A stretch of DNA of 64,000 nucleotides from Azophilus sp965116165 (GTDB taxonomy: Bacteria; Pseudomonadota; Gammaproteobacteria; Pseudomonadales; Azotimanducaceae). Position numbers and translations under genes: made by a program. The notes beneath the pieces are model-generated. The model ran no database searches. It saw nothing but the letters and a program-made list of their open reading frames with translations, and was not told the DNA's origin. How positions within the stretch are numbered: the first letter of the stretch is position 1; each line of letters starts with the position of its first letter. Positions 50,629 to 59,634 of the stretch are shown here, piece after piece. Where the stretch lies: assembly GCA_965116165.1 (NCBI GenBank), contig OZ220484.1, forward strand, positions 1,426,001-1,490,000, given 5' to 3'.

Positions 50629-51506
50629 AAACAAAGCTCCCGCAAGGCATCGACAAACGCTAGCGGCTGATCCAAAAACAAATGATGCTGCGCATTCTCA
50701 ATCGCCACCGAAACCACTTTGCCCGGAATCAGCGACTCGACATGCGCACGGGTCATCTCGGAGAACAATGCACTCTCTGCACCGTAGATCAGCCCCACCG
50801 GCAACGTCAGGCCGGCATAGTCCTCCGGTGCTCGCTCGGCGTCGCCGAGGGTGTTCGGCAAATCCTCGTCGAATTTCCAAGCCCAGCCGCCGCCCTCCAC
50901 GGGCATTAGGGAGTGTCGGGCGATGTATTCAAGAATGTAGGCGTTCTCGCAGGGTTGCGGCGGTTGCAATCGGAAGCGCGCAAGGGCCGTTTCTCGGTCG
51001 GGATAGACCTTGGCGCGGCCGCCCGAGGCACCGTATTTCGGCGGCGGTTCGTCGGGGTGGCGCAAACCGGAATCGGCCAAAACGAGCCCGCCAAAGCGAC
51101 CCGGATACAGTTTGGCCGCCTTCGTGGCCATATTGCCGCCGAAGCTGTGCCCGACAACGATGACATCGTTGCCAAGGCCCGCCGCATCGCAGACGCCGAC
51201 GATTTCCCGGGCGTAGGTCTCGGCGTCGTAGGCATAGCGGTAATCCGAATCGCCCATGCCGGTGAGATCCATCGCCACCACCCGGTAGCTGTCCGTTAAT
51301 TGCGGAGCGATGAAATCCCACCAGCGGGCGTGGGCATTCATGCCGTGGATGAGCAGCATGCCGCGCTCGTCCGCACTTCCCCAGGTGCGGTAGAACAGAT
51401 CGCACTCGTCCACCTCGACGGAAGCGACCTCCGCCTCGGTTTCCACCGCCTCGAAAAACCAGTCCGGGATAACCGGCGTGGCGGCTCCCCTGTCCCAACG
51501 CGCCAT
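50607..51506 (-). CDS. Alpha/beta hydrolase
   Basis: This 299-residue protein has the nucleophile elbow GHSFGG, the oxyanion motif LLIHGMNAH and a C-terminal His in NAQHHLFLDQP. These are typical of epoxide hydrolase/haloperoxidase-like and meta-cleavage-product hydrolases. The substrate is unknown. The last six residues (ELIKES) and the stop lie in a MITE B, so the natural C-terminus has been replaced. Confidence 0.82.
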   Translation of the reverse strand: MARWDRGAATPVIPDWFFEAVETEAEVASVEVDECDLFYRTWGSADERGMLLIHGMNAHARWWDFIAPQLTDSYRVVAMDLTGMGDSDYRYAYDAETYAREIVGVCDAAGLGNDVIVVGHSFGGNMATKAAKLYPGRFGGLVLADSGLRHPDEPPPKYGASGGRAKVYPDRETALARFRLQPPQPCENAYILEYIARHSLMPVEGGGWAWKFDEDLPNTLGDAERAPEDYAGLTLPVGLIYGAESALFSEMTRAHVESLIPGKVVSVAIENAQHHLFLDQPLAFVDALRELCLELIKES

Positions 51507-51545
51507 GATGACCAGCTTCTCCTCAGCCCGACCTACCCATGAATA

Positions 51546-51643
51546 GGGAATTATCGATTAGTTGACAGAATCCAACATGTGGTAGTTTCCTGCCGCTAAA
51601 ACCTCAATATGTAGTGGCATGTCAACTTGTGTATATAAGTCCC
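51546..51643. mobile_element. MITE family B, copy 7
   Basis: The element runs from GGGAATTATCGATTAGTTGACA to GTGTATATAAGTCCC. It sits between the hydrolase start and the acyl-CoA dehydrogenase stop, preceded by CCGACCTACCCATGAATA, which resembles the ends of the element at 11855. Confidence 0.8.
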
Positions 51644-51649
51644 CAACAA

Positions 51650-52780
51650 TTACAGTGCCCCGTAACGTGCAAGGTGAAAATCGACATTCCCGAACAGGGT
51701 GTCGATCACCGTCAGCCGCTTGAAATAGTGGCCCACCCGCAGTTCGTCGGTCATGCCCATGCCGCCATGCAACTGCACCGCGTTCTGGCCGACGAAGCGC
51801 CCGCCGGTGCCCACTTGAACCTTCAATGCGGAAATCGCCTTGCGGGCCTCGGCCCCATAGCCCTCATCCATGCGCATGGCGGCCATATACATAAGGGATT
51901 TGACCTGCTCGTGCTCCATGAACATATCGACCATGCGGTGTTGAAGTACCTGAAACTTGCCGATGGGCTGGCCGAATTGCTTGCGGGTCTTGCAGTATTC
52001 CACCGTGTCCTTGTAGAGCACCTCCATGCAACCCACCGCCTCGGCGCCAACCGCCAGCGTGGCTTCGTCGATGGCCCGCTGCAAAATCGGCAGGCCCCGC
52101 CCAAGCTCGCCAAGCAGCGCATCGTCGTCGATTTCCACGTCTTTCAAGGTTATTTCGGAAGCTCGGAAGGCATCCACGGTTGGATAGTCCCGCCGCCCGA
52201 CGCCGGGCGCATCGGCCGGCACGATGAAAAGGGATAGGCCCCGCGCATCCCGCTGCTCGCCGGATGTTCGCGCGGACACCACCAGAACATCCGCCGCCGG
52301 CCCATTTAGAACCACCGCCTTATGGCCATTGAGCACAAAGCCCGCCGCCGTGCGCGACGCGGAGGTTGTCAGATCGGCGAGGTTGTAGCGGCCCTGGGGC
52401 TCCGCAAAGGCCAACGCAGCCTGCAGGTTGCCGCCGGTAATTTGCGGCAGGTATCGCGCGCGCTGTGCCTTGGAGCCACCGATACGAATCGCCCCGCCCG
52501 CCATTACCACGGTGGCAAGAAACGGCTCCACCACCAGGCCCTTGCCGAATTGCTCGCACATGACGATGCTCTCGATGGGGCCGCCACCGAAACCGCCGTC
52601 CTGTTCCGCGAACGGCACGGCCAGCCAACCCAACTCCGCGAAGGTGCGCCACTTGTCCGCGTCGTAGCCAAGCTCCCCCTTAACGACCTCCTGCCGCGCG
52701 GAAAATGCGTAATCGTTCTGAACAAAGCGCTCGATGCTTTCCTGAAGCAATGCCTGCTCCGCAGAGAAGGAGAAATCCAT
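51650..52780 (-). CDS. Acyl-CoA dehydrogenase
   Basis: This 376-residue FAD-dependent dehydrogenase oxidises an acyl-CoA to the trans-2-enoyl-CoA. N-terminal helical (MDFSFSAEQALLQESIERFV), central beta (ALAFAEPQGRYNL) and C-terminal helical domains are all present, with TRKQFGQPIGKFQVLQHRMVDM and QLHGGMGMTDEL as family signatures. No catalytic Glu is obvious at the usual site, but its position varies between subfamilies. The start at 52780 is preferred over 52801. It probably works with the enoyl-CoA hydratase and the fragmentary second dehydrogenase nearby. Confidence 0.87.
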   Translation of the reverse strand: MDFSFSAEQALLQESIERFVQNDYAFSARQEVVKGELGYDADKWRTFAELGWLAVPFAEQDGGFGGGPIESIVMCEQFGKGLVVEPFLATVVMAGGAIRIGGSKAQRARYLPQITGGNLQAALAFAEPQGRYNLADLTTSASRTAAGFVLNGHKAVVLNGPAADVLVVSARTSGEQRDARGLSLFIVPADAPGVGRRDYPTVDAFRASEITLKDVEIDDDALLGELGRGLPILQRAIDEATLAVGAEAVGCMEVLYKDTVEYCKTRKQFGQPIGKFQVLQHRMVDMFMEHEQVKSLMYMAAMRMDEGYGAEARKAISALKVQVGTGGRFVGQNAVQLHGGMGMTDELRVGHYFKRLTVIDTLFGNVDFHLARYGAL

Positions 52781-52884
52781 AATCAGTATCCCGCGTTCCA
52801 TTTACCATGATCGCAGTCAAAGCCCTTGCTTCGTTTTGCCGAACGGGCGACCCGATCAATGCCCATTTTGAATGACTCGAAAAC

Positions 52885-52912
52885 CGCCACTACAGGGTTA
52901 ATCAGAGGTTCC
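52885..52912 (+). mobile_element. MITE family A fragment (one end only)
   Basis: CGCCACTACAGGGTTAATCAGAGGTTCC matches the GGAACC end of family A. CCAA follows at 52913. The rest is absent. It forms the 3' end of the adjacent truncated gene. Confidence 0.68.
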
Positions 52913-53387
52913 CCAAGGGCCTTAACAGTTGCCGAGCCAAACGGTCCCTCTTCGTATCAAGGGTTTCCGCCTGTTCAAACAAGTCGGCAAGCATACCCTG
53001 TCTGGCCAGCTGGGCGTAGGCACCGCCCACGGGCGCTTCGTTGTCGCCCGGACGCTCATCCGGCATCGGCAGGGCCCGGTAGGCGAGTGCTTCGGTGGCC
53101 AACCGGCTTACGGCCAACCGCAACTCAGCGTGGCGAATCTCGACCATCAGGGTCAACAGCAACCCATCGACCTTGACCCCACTTTCCGATCCGAATCGCG
53201 CCTTCGATTCCAGCGCCCGCAACGCCTCGAACCCAACTTTGACCCGTGCAACCTTGCGCCGCACTGCCGGATCGTCGGCGAGAGCGCCGCCACGGCCGTC
53301 CGGGGCCTCGGCGAGTAATTCGTCAAGCAACCCCAGCAATTCTCCAATATCAGTGTGATCCGGCATGATCGCGCCTCGTCTCAGCAA
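52902..53387 (-). pseudogene. Acyl-CoA dehydrogenase fragment (C-terminal domain) ended by a MITE
   Basis: The frame of 161 residues aligns only with the C-terminal helical domain of acyl-CoA dehydrogenases: DDPAVRRKVARVKVGFEALRAL, then LLLTLMVEIRHAELRLAVSRLATEALAY. The N-terminal and FAD-binding beta domains are missing, and the last residues (GNL) and stop come from the family A fragment. It is most likely a remnant of a second dehydrogenase gene, although an expressed stand-alone domain cannot be excluded. Confidence 0.6.
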
Positions 53388-53503
53388 GTCATCCTATCGG
53401 TAGGTACGATCCCAATCGGTCGTTCGCAGCGGATCTATGTTGCACTAAGCCTACGACTGATCGCTGTAATGCCAATACCCCATCTTTCCCTTTGGGATTT
53501 ATA

Positions 53504-53623
53504 CAGCAATTCCCGCTAACGTGGCAATGCTCGAAAATTGGCTCCAAACCAACGCCTGAGTGGTCAGTTTGTCCGGGTATTCGGCCCAAACGAACGACCC
53601 TGTATCGGTAGCGGGAATTGCTG
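53504..53623. repeat. 120-bp element with perfect 15-bp inverted ends
   Basis: CAGCAATTCCCGCTA (53504-53518) and TAGCGGGAATTGCTG (53609-53623) are exact inverted repeats around 90 bp of non-coding DNA upstream of the enoyl-CoA hydratase gene. TA precedes the left end. It is probably another small MITE, present once in the window. Confidence 0.5.
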
Positions 53624-53703
53624 CCTTCTTGATGCTGTGCTCGAAATGTCCCCCGCACTCGTGCACCATAGCCTCACCAAATCGATCAGCAAGCGGGATT
53701 CCC

Positions 53704-54561
53704 ATGAGTCACACAACCATTATCGCCGATGTCGCGGACGGCATCATGACCATCACCCTCAACCGCCCGGACAAATTGAATGCCTTCACAGGCGAGATGA
53801 TGCACGAAATGTGCGACGCGCTCGACGCCGCGGACGCCGACGATTCCGTCCGCGGCATCATCGTCACCGGTGAGGGCCGCGCATTCTGCGCCGGGGCCGA
53901 TCTGTCCTCCGGCGGCAATACCTTCGATGCGGACACGCGCACCGACCGCCCAAGCGGCCTGCAACCGGACGGCGGCGGCCTGCTCACGCTACGCATCTAC
54001 GAATGCAAAAAACCCATCGTTGCCGCCATCAACGGCCCCGCGGTCGGGGTCGGTATCACCATGACCCTGCCGATGGATGTGCGCATCGCGTCGAACAACG
54101 CCCGCTTCGGATTCGTCTTCGCCCGGCGGGGCATCGTACCGGAAGCCTGCTCAAGCTACTTCCTGCCCCGGGTGGTGGGCATCAGCCAGGCGTTGCAATG
54201 GTGCTACAGCGGCCGCATTTTCCCCGCCGACGAAGCGCAACGCGCCGGCCTCGTGCAAAGCCTGCACACCGGAGACGATCTGCTTCCCACCGCCCGCGCC
54301 ATCATTCACGAAATTGCGGAACACTCCTCGCCGCTGTCCGTCACGCTAATTCGGCACATGATGTGGCGCATGCTCGGTGCCGACCATCCGGTGGCGGCGC
54401 ACAACATCGACTCCCGCGCGATATACCACCTCGGCCGCGGCCCCGATGCCAAGGAAGGCGTGGAGTCCTTCCTGGAGAAGCGGCCGCCGGAGTTCCACGG
54501 CAAGGTGAGCTCCGACATGCCGGAGTTCTTCCCCTGGTGGGAAAGGCGGGAATTTTTTTAA
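53704..54561 (+). CDS. Enoyl-CoA hydratase/isomerase family protein
   Basis: This 285-residue crotonase-fold enzyme has the oxyanion segments AFCAGADLSSGG and GPAVGVGITMTLPMDVRIA and a catalytic-type Glu in RGIVPEACSSYFLPR. The C-terminus FLEKRPPEFHGK is followed by an unusual extension with DMPEFFPWW. It probably hydrates or isomerises an enoyl-CoA. The start MSHTTIIADV at 53704 fits family N-termini. Confidence 0.87.
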   Translation: MSHTTIIADVADGIMTITLNRPDKLNAFTGEMMHEMCDALDAADADDSVRGIIVTGEGRAFCAGADLSSGGNTFDADTRTDRPSGLQPDGGGLLTLRIYECKKPIVAAINGPAVGVGITMTLPMDVRIASNNARFGFVFARRGIVPEACSSYFLPRVVGISQALQWCYSGRIFPADEAQRAGLVQSLHTGDDLLPTARAIIHEIAEHSSPLSVTLIRHMMWRMLGADHPVAAHNIDSRAIYHLGRGPDAKEGVESFLEKRPPEFHGKVSSDMPEFFPWWERREFF

Positions 54562-54666
54562 CCCAACACCTCGAATCGATTTTGCGCTACTCTTCCCGGA
54601 GTGTGGGCGAACTTTCGCCACGGGTCCAAAGGGCCAAACCATCTATCGATCCGCGAAGGCCGAATC

Positions 54667-54909
54667 ATGAGTGAACAACCCCAAATTGCACAAAGAGCTC
54701 CCTATCCCATCGAAGTCAATCGCGGCGAGAAATATTTCTGGTGCGCTTGCGGTATGAGCGGCAGTCAACCGTTCTGCGACGGATCCCACAAGGGCACGGG
54801 GTTTACCCCGGTTGTCCACGAAGCGGACAAGGATAAAACCCTATATTTCTGCGGTTGCAAGCGGACCGACCGGCCTCCGCTCTGCGACGGAACGCATGGC
54901 CGCCTGTAG
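54667..54909 (+). CDS. CDGSH iron-sulfur domain protein (two CDGSH motifs)
   Basis: This 80-residue protein has two iron-sulfur motifs: C-A-C-x10-C-D-G-S-H (CACGMSGSQPFCDGSH) and C-G-C-x10-C-D-G-T-H (CGCKRTDRPPLCDGTH). Each has the three-Cys/one-His pattern binding a [2Fe-2S] cluster. Bacterial double-CDGSH proteins are small redox or cluster-transfer proteins; the partner is unknown. ATG at 54667 follows GAAGGCCGAATC. Confidence 0.92.
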   Translation: MSEQPQIAQRAPYPIEVNRGEKYFWCACGMSGSQPFCDGSHKGTGFTPVVHEADKDKTLYFCGCKRTDRPPLCDGTHGRL

Positions 54910-54947
54910 CAACGCCCACCAATTACCAAACATGAGGCGCTACAGAC

Positions 54948-57695
54948 ATGCTTTCAACGCTTTTCAAGGGCAGGAATCCGCTTGCCGCATCAAGTACTGA
55001 CAAACGGCTAAGCGCCATCGCGGCGCTGACAGCCGAGAAGGCGGCCAGGCTCCGCGACGAAATCAATGCCTGCGCACGCAATGATGCCGATGTTCGTGTG
55101 CGCCGCGCCGCCTTGGCGTGGGTTGATGACCGCGCACTGCTCGAATCCCTGCTCACCGACGACGAGATGGTCGATGCGGTAGCCGAGCGGCTCGCCGCGC
55201 TCGGGATAGACAACAACCATAGGGCGGTGCGCCTGGCAAGAATGCGCCTAGCCGACTCCGACGAGGCTGCCCGGCGCGCCGCCAGCGGCGTTACGGCCCC
55301 CGAACTACTCGCCGCGCTCTTCCTGGCATGCCCCGACGCCTATCGCGAAGCCCTGCTGCCCGGGGTGTGCGCCCTGGGCGAGCGTGGCCTGTCCGTGCTG
55401 GAACGCGAATCCCGCAACCACGACAAGCACGCAAACCGCAGGGCCCGGGTCGAATTGGACACCCTGCGCGGCGCGGCGCGCACCGTCGATGACTTGTCCG
55501 AGCGAGCCGGGGAGCTCAAGGCCACCCTCGCCCGGGGGAGCGTCGCCACCACACCGGCCCGAGCCCCGCAACTGCGGCGCGCCCTGGAGGAGTGCGTGCG
55601 CGGCATCAACGACCAAGCCGAAATCCTGGGCCGCTACGGGTTGGAAATTCCCAACGTGGATGACTGGCTATCCCCTGCCGAAGCACCTCCCGCCGAAGCA
55701 CCTCCCCCCGTCGCGATTGCCCCCGAACCCGACATTCCGGATTTCGCCGCGTTGGTGACCGAACTCCAAACCCTGGACGAACGCATGGCCGCCTGCGAAC
55801 CCCTGACGGCCCTGCGGGAAACCCACGACGAATTGGCCGGCCGCTGGCTCGCGTGTGCCGACCAAGCCCAACCAAACAGGGAACACAAGGCCGTCTTCGA
55901 AACAGTGAGCCGCCGCTATCAGGAACTCACAGAAGCAACCGAGCGCCTGCAAAACATCGATTTTCCACCGATCGATGTTCCTCCCGACATAACCGCATGG
56001 CCCAATGACCCGGAGAAACTGCAAGCCCTATGGAAGCGGCAGCGCGACCTGGAACGTTCCAGAGACAAGCTGCAACGTCGATTGAACGCGGTCGCCTGGC
56101 CGGATTGGGTCTCGCCACCCGAAGCACTGCGAACGGCCGCGGCAAAAATCGCCCGACTCGCCGATGTTGTCCGGCGCTTCGCCGAGCATCGGCGGACGCT
56201 GGAGAACACCCTGGCCACACTCATCGACAAAGTGGGCGCCGATGTCGGCGAAGGCCACCTCAAACCCGCCCGGTCCAACCTGGGCATGGCGCGCAAAGTT
56301 GCCCGATCATTGCCGGAGCAGATTGCCAGGCAACATCGCAAGGCGCTCGCCGCCGTTGCCGCCCGCGTAGAAGAATTGCAGGATTGGCATTCGTTCGCCA
56401 CCTCGCCGAAGCGCCGCGAACTGCTCGACAACATGAAGGCGTTGGTCGCGGAGGCGCCCGCAAACGCGAAAGATCGGGCGGACCGCATCAAGGCCCTGCG
56501 CAGCGAATGGAACGCACTCGGGCCGGTTTCCGGCTCCGGCGGCCGCACCTTGCACAGCCAATTCAACCGCTACGCGGAACGGGCCTTCGAGCCCTGTCGC
56601 GCCTATTTCAACGAGCAGGCCGAGTTGCGCACGCGAAATTTGGCGCAACGGCGGCTCATCTGCGAACAACTCGAAACCTATTTGGACAATGTGGACTGGG
56701 CGAACGCCGACATGCGCGCCGCGGAACTGATCCTGCGCACCGCCCGGGACGAATGGCGCACCCACCATCCCATCGACCGTCGTCACGCCAAGGAGCTGGA
56801 AAATCGGTTTGAAGCTCTGCAGGAACGCATTTTCACCCAAATCAAGCGCGTCTGGGACGCCAATTTGGACGCCAAGCGGACCATCATCACAGCCGCCGAG
56901 GAGTTGGCGTCAAGCGATACCGCTATCGAAGAAAAGGTCCGCAGGGCAAAGGAGCTGCAACGGCGGTGGCGGGCGGTCGGCATGACACCGCGCAAACCCG
57001 ACCAAAAGCTCTGGCGACAATTTCGCGAACAATGCGACCAAATTTTCGATGCCCGCGATTCGAGCCGCCAACAGGCCAACAACCAACGCGATTCCGCCAT
57101 CGCTCAAGCGGAAGCCATTTGCGAATCCATGCGGCAAGCACTGGCGGAAGCCGAGGCCAACCCCGCCATCGCCGACCGCGCCACACTCGCCCGGTTGCGG
57201 GCCGATTTGTATGCCCTAAGGTTGCCGGAGCGTGTGGAGAAAGGCTTGCTCAAGCGCTTCGACGACATCGCGCGCACCTACAATCAGCACATTCTAGCGG
57301 GCGAAATAGAGGCGCTTTGCGATGAATTGCAACAACTCAGGGCTTGGGATATCGAGGTCAGCGAAGCGGAGGCCGAAGGTCGCGCCATTGCGCCCCCCGC
57401 AACCTGTTTCGCGCAACGTCCGGCATCCGGACAAGAGCCTCTGGAAACGCTGCACCGCCTAACCCTGGAGGCGGAACTATTGGCGGGTGTGGAATCGCCG
57501 CCCGAGGATCGGCAACTCAGACTCGAAGTTCAGGTGGAAGCGTTGAACCAGAGCATGGGCAAACGCATCGCCGAAAAGGAGCCGCGGGAACTCGCCGAGG
57601 CCTGGTGTGAACTCGGCCCCAAGACAGCGGCCAGCAACGTTCTACGCGAGCGCTTCTTTACTGCCGTAGTGGGGTTGGCGCAGCCCTATCGGTGA
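54948..57695 (+). CDS. DUF349 coiled-coil repeat protein
   Basis: This 915-residue, mostly helical protein has repeated DUF349 units (for example FNEQAELRTRNLAQRRLICEQLE and ELQRRWRAVGMTPRKPDQKLWRQFREQCDQIFDARD). The N-terminus resembles HEAT-like helices. Such proteins are widespread in gammaproteobacteria next to no fixed partner; the biochemical function is not known. It lies 38 bp after the CDGSH gene on the same strand and may be co-transcribed with it. Confidence 0.88.
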   Translation: MLSTLFKGRNPLAASSTDKRLSAIAALTAEKAARLRDEINACARNDADVRVRRAALAWVDDRALLESLLTDDEMVDAVAERLAALGIDNNHRAVRLARMRLADSDEAARRAASGVTAPELLAALFLACPDAYREALLPGVCALGERGLSVLERESRNHDKHANRRARVELDTLRGAARTVDDLSERAGELKATLARGSVATTPARAPQLRRALEECVRGINDQAEILGRYGLEIPNVDDWLSPAEAPPAEAPPPVAIAPEPDIPDFAALVTELQTLDERMAACEPLTALRETHDELAGRWLACADQAQPNREHKAVFETVSRRYQELTEATERLQNIDFPPIDVPPDITAWPNDPEKLQALWKRQRDLERSRDKLQRRLNAVAWPDWVSPPEALRTAAAKIARLADVVRRFAEHRRTLENTLATLIDKVGADVGEGHLKPARSNLGMARKVARSLPEQIARQHRKALAAVAARVEELQDWHSFATSPKRRELLDNMKALVAEAPANAKDRADRIKALRSEWNALGPVSGSGGRTLHSQFNRYAERAFEPCRAYFNEQAELRTRNLAQRRLICEQLETYLDNVDWANADMRAAELILRTARDEWRTHHPIDRRHAKELENRFEALQERIFTQIKRVWDANLDAKRTIITAAEELASSDTAIEEKVRRAKELQRRWRAVGMTPRKPDQKLWRQFREQCDQIFDARDSSRQQANNQRDSAIAQAEAICESMRQALAEAEANPAIADRATLARLRADLYALRLPERVEKGLLKRFDDIARTYNQHILAGEIEALCDELQQLRAWDIEVSEAEAEGRAIAPPATCFAQRPASGQEPLETLHRLTLEAELLAGVESPPEDRQLRLEVQVEALNQSMGKRIAEKEPRELAEAWCELGPKTAASNVLRERFFTAVVGLAQPYR

Positions 57696-57749
57696 CGGGG
57701 TACGCGGGGTCGCCCACGCCAAACGGCCGAACAGAGGCGAGGGGGTTGT

Positions 57750-57791
57750 CGCCAACATATAGTTGCATGTCAACTTATGTATATAAGTCCC
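57750..57791. mobile_element. MITE family B fragment (right half)
   Basis: CCAACATATAGTTGCATG through TGTATATAAGTCCC matches the end of family B. The left half is missing. Confidence 0.65.
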
Positions 57792-57862
57792 AATCAATAG
57801 CTTACGAGTAGCTTAATGCTGCTCTATCGAATTGTTCAGACCTTGCTTAATAAAATCAATGC
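57792..57862. mobile_element. Rearranged MITE family A pieces at the symporter 3' end
   Basis: AATCAATAGCTTACGAGTAG...CAGACCTT (57792-57845) is the right part of family A and is followed by AATAAAATCAAT, which belongs to the middle of the element. The latter piece supplies the TGA stop of the symporter gene. Confidence 0.6.
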
Positions 57863-59169
57863 AGGCCCCGCAAGTCCTCGCCTTCCGAACGCGCAACCAA
57901 TGCGGTAATCGTCAGGTCGCTCGTAACGTTGACGGCCGTGCGACACATGTCCAACAGCCGGTCCACGGCGAGCACGATGCCGAGTGCCTCCACGGGCAAA
58001 CCGACAGCGGGCAATATCAGTGCAATGGCGACGAGACTCGCGGCCGGAATACCGGCAACGCCGATGGAGGTAAGCAGCGCAAGCAACACGACGATAGCCT
58101 GTTCCGCAATGCCGAACTCAACGCCGGAAACCAGGGCATAGACCTGGGCAATGAATACCACCACCACGCATTCGTAGAGAGCGGTGCCGTCCATGTTTAC
58201 GGTGGCGCCAAGGGGCAGCACGAAACTGGTGACCCGCTTGGATACACCGGCCTGCTCGGCGGAGTTCATGCTCACCGGCAGGGTCGCCGATGAGGACGCT
58301 GTGGAAAACGCCATCAATTGCGCCGGTGCAACCTTGCCATAGTAGGCGAAGGGCTTAACCCCGCCCACCAGTCGCAGCAACAACGGCAGCCACACCGCGA
58401 AGTGAAGGGCGAGCGCGAGTATTACCGTCAGGAAATAAAGGCCAAGCGCTTCGAGCACCGCAAATCCGGAAACGATCAGCGTTTTACCAACCAACGCGAG
58501 TACGCCGATGGGCGCGAAACGCATGATCCACAGGGTGATGAGGATCATCACATCGTGTACGCCAACCCAAAAATTCCGCAGCGTCTCTCCCGCCGGCCCT
58601 TGCAGCCGCGACAAAAAATAACCGAAAAGGATGCCGACAAAGATCAATGCGAGCAGTTGCACCTCAAGCGCCGCTTCAAAGATATTCGACGGCACCGCCC
58701 GCTTGATTACCTCAACCAGGTCGATGAAACCACGACCCTGCACTTTGTCGATGACCTGGGAAGCGTCCGGCAGGGCCGCCGCCAGTGCCCGCGCGGAATC
58801 GGTGGATCCCGGAGCAATCAGGTTGACCAGCACGAGACCCGTGAAAATCGCCAAAAAGCCGGTGAGCAGGTAAAAGGCCAGGGTCTTGCCGCCAACACGG
58901 CCGAAAGCGCCCTGGCTCGCCATATTGCCGACGCCGACGATGATCGAGGAAAGAATCAGCGGCACCACCACCATCTTCAGGGCATTGATAAACAAGTCGC
59001 CGAAAAAGTCGAAAATCGTCAATAAAGAAACACCGAACAACGCTGTCGATTCGTCCGCCAACCATCCGGCAATGGCGGCGAGCCCAAGCGCTGCGGCAAT
59101 TTGCCAATGCAGAGGCCAGCGCAGGGGATTGGCATCGATTTTCGAAGTTTGCCGGGGGTCGTCCATCAT
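57856..59169 (-). CDS. Dicarboxylate/amino acid:cation symporter (DAACS family)
   Basis: This 437-residue inner membrane transporter of the GltP/DctA type has about eight transmembrane helices plus two re-entrant hairpins. The serine-rich hairpin AFSTASSSATLPVSMNSAEQAGV and the second motif region LPLGATVNMDGTALYECV (NMDGT substrate/Na+ site) are diagnostic. It imports C4-dicarboxylates or acidic amino acids with Na+ or H+. The start at 59169 has GGGAGC four bases upstream. The stop codon comes from MITE A sequence. Confidence 0.93.
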   Translation of the reverse strand: MMDDPRQTSKIDANPLRWPLHWQIAAALGLAAIAGWLADESTALFGVSLLTIFDFFGDLFINALKMVVVPLILSSIIVGVGNMASQGAFGRVGGKTLAFYLLTGFLAIFTGLVLVNLIAPGSTDSARALAAALPDASQVIDKVQGRGFIDLVEVIKRAVPSNIFEAALEVQLLALIFVGILFGYFLSRLQGPAGETLRNFWVGVHDVMILITLWIMRFAPIGVLALVGKTLIVSGFAVLEALGLYFLTVILALALHFAVWLPLLLRLVGGVKPFAYYGKVAPAQLMAFSTASSSATLPVSMNSAEQAGVSKRVTSFVLPLGATVNMDGTALYECVVVVFIAQVYALVSGVEFGIAEQAIVVLLALLTSIGVAGIPAASLVAIALILPAVGLPVEALGIVLAVDRLLDMCRTAVNVTSDLTITALVARSEGEDLRGLH

Positions 59170-59280
59170 TTTGCTCCCATTTTCGCCTAGGCACTCATCC
59201 ATGATGGCCGATAGCCATGACAACCACAATGCCGGTGTTCGACCAAGGCGACGGTGACCCGCCGTCTTGGAGCTTCAGAC

Positions 59281-59322
59281 TCAACATATAGTGGCTGCCA
59301 ACTTGTGGATATTATCCCCAAT
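59281..59322. mobile_element. MITE family B fragment beside a full copy
   Basis: TCAACATATAGTGGCTGCC through GTGGATATTATCCCC is a degenerate right half of family B, directly preceding the complete copy at 59328. Confidence 0.55.
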
Positions 59323-59327
59323 AAAAA

Positions 59328-59427
59328 GGGACTTATATACATAAGTTGACATGCCACTATATATTGAGTCTTTAGAAGCAGAAAACCACCACATGTTGGG
59401 TTCTGTCAACTAATCGATATAATTCCC
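59328..59427. mobile_element. MITE family B, copy 9 (100 bp)
   Basis: The element runs from GGGACTTATATACATAAG to CTAATCGATATAATTCCC. The flanks AATAAAAA and AACAAAAA match at seven of eight bases. Confidence 0.85.
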
Positions 59428-59430
59428 AAC

Positions 59431-59458
59431 AAAAAAGGGAGGGCTGTGAAGCCCTCCC
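59431..59458 (-). terminator. Intrinsic terminator for the secreted-protein gene
   Basis: Read on the minus strand, GGGAGGGC-TTCACA-GCCCTCCC (59437-59458) is followed by TTTTTT. It lies 177 bp beyond the stop of the gene at 59635. Confidence 0.8.
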
Positions 59459-59634
59459 CTTTCCGGAGTGCCGGGTGACGGATGCCCAGCGGTCCTTGGA
59501 AAAAATCCCGCCGCATTCGGACGGCCATGCGTCCCGCCTGCCCGCGCCGCCCGTCACTCAAATATGCTCGGTATTCCCGCGCCTTGCCTTCCGCGGCTTC
59601 TCGCCCGCCCCCCGCGGTGGCGGGCCGCTTGGGT

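Noticed and set aside
3544..59427. The dispersed 99-101-bp repeats as CRISPR-like or REP sequences
   Set aside because: They have fixed ends, target duplications and nested insertions, which identify them as transposed elements rather than REP or CRISPR repeats.
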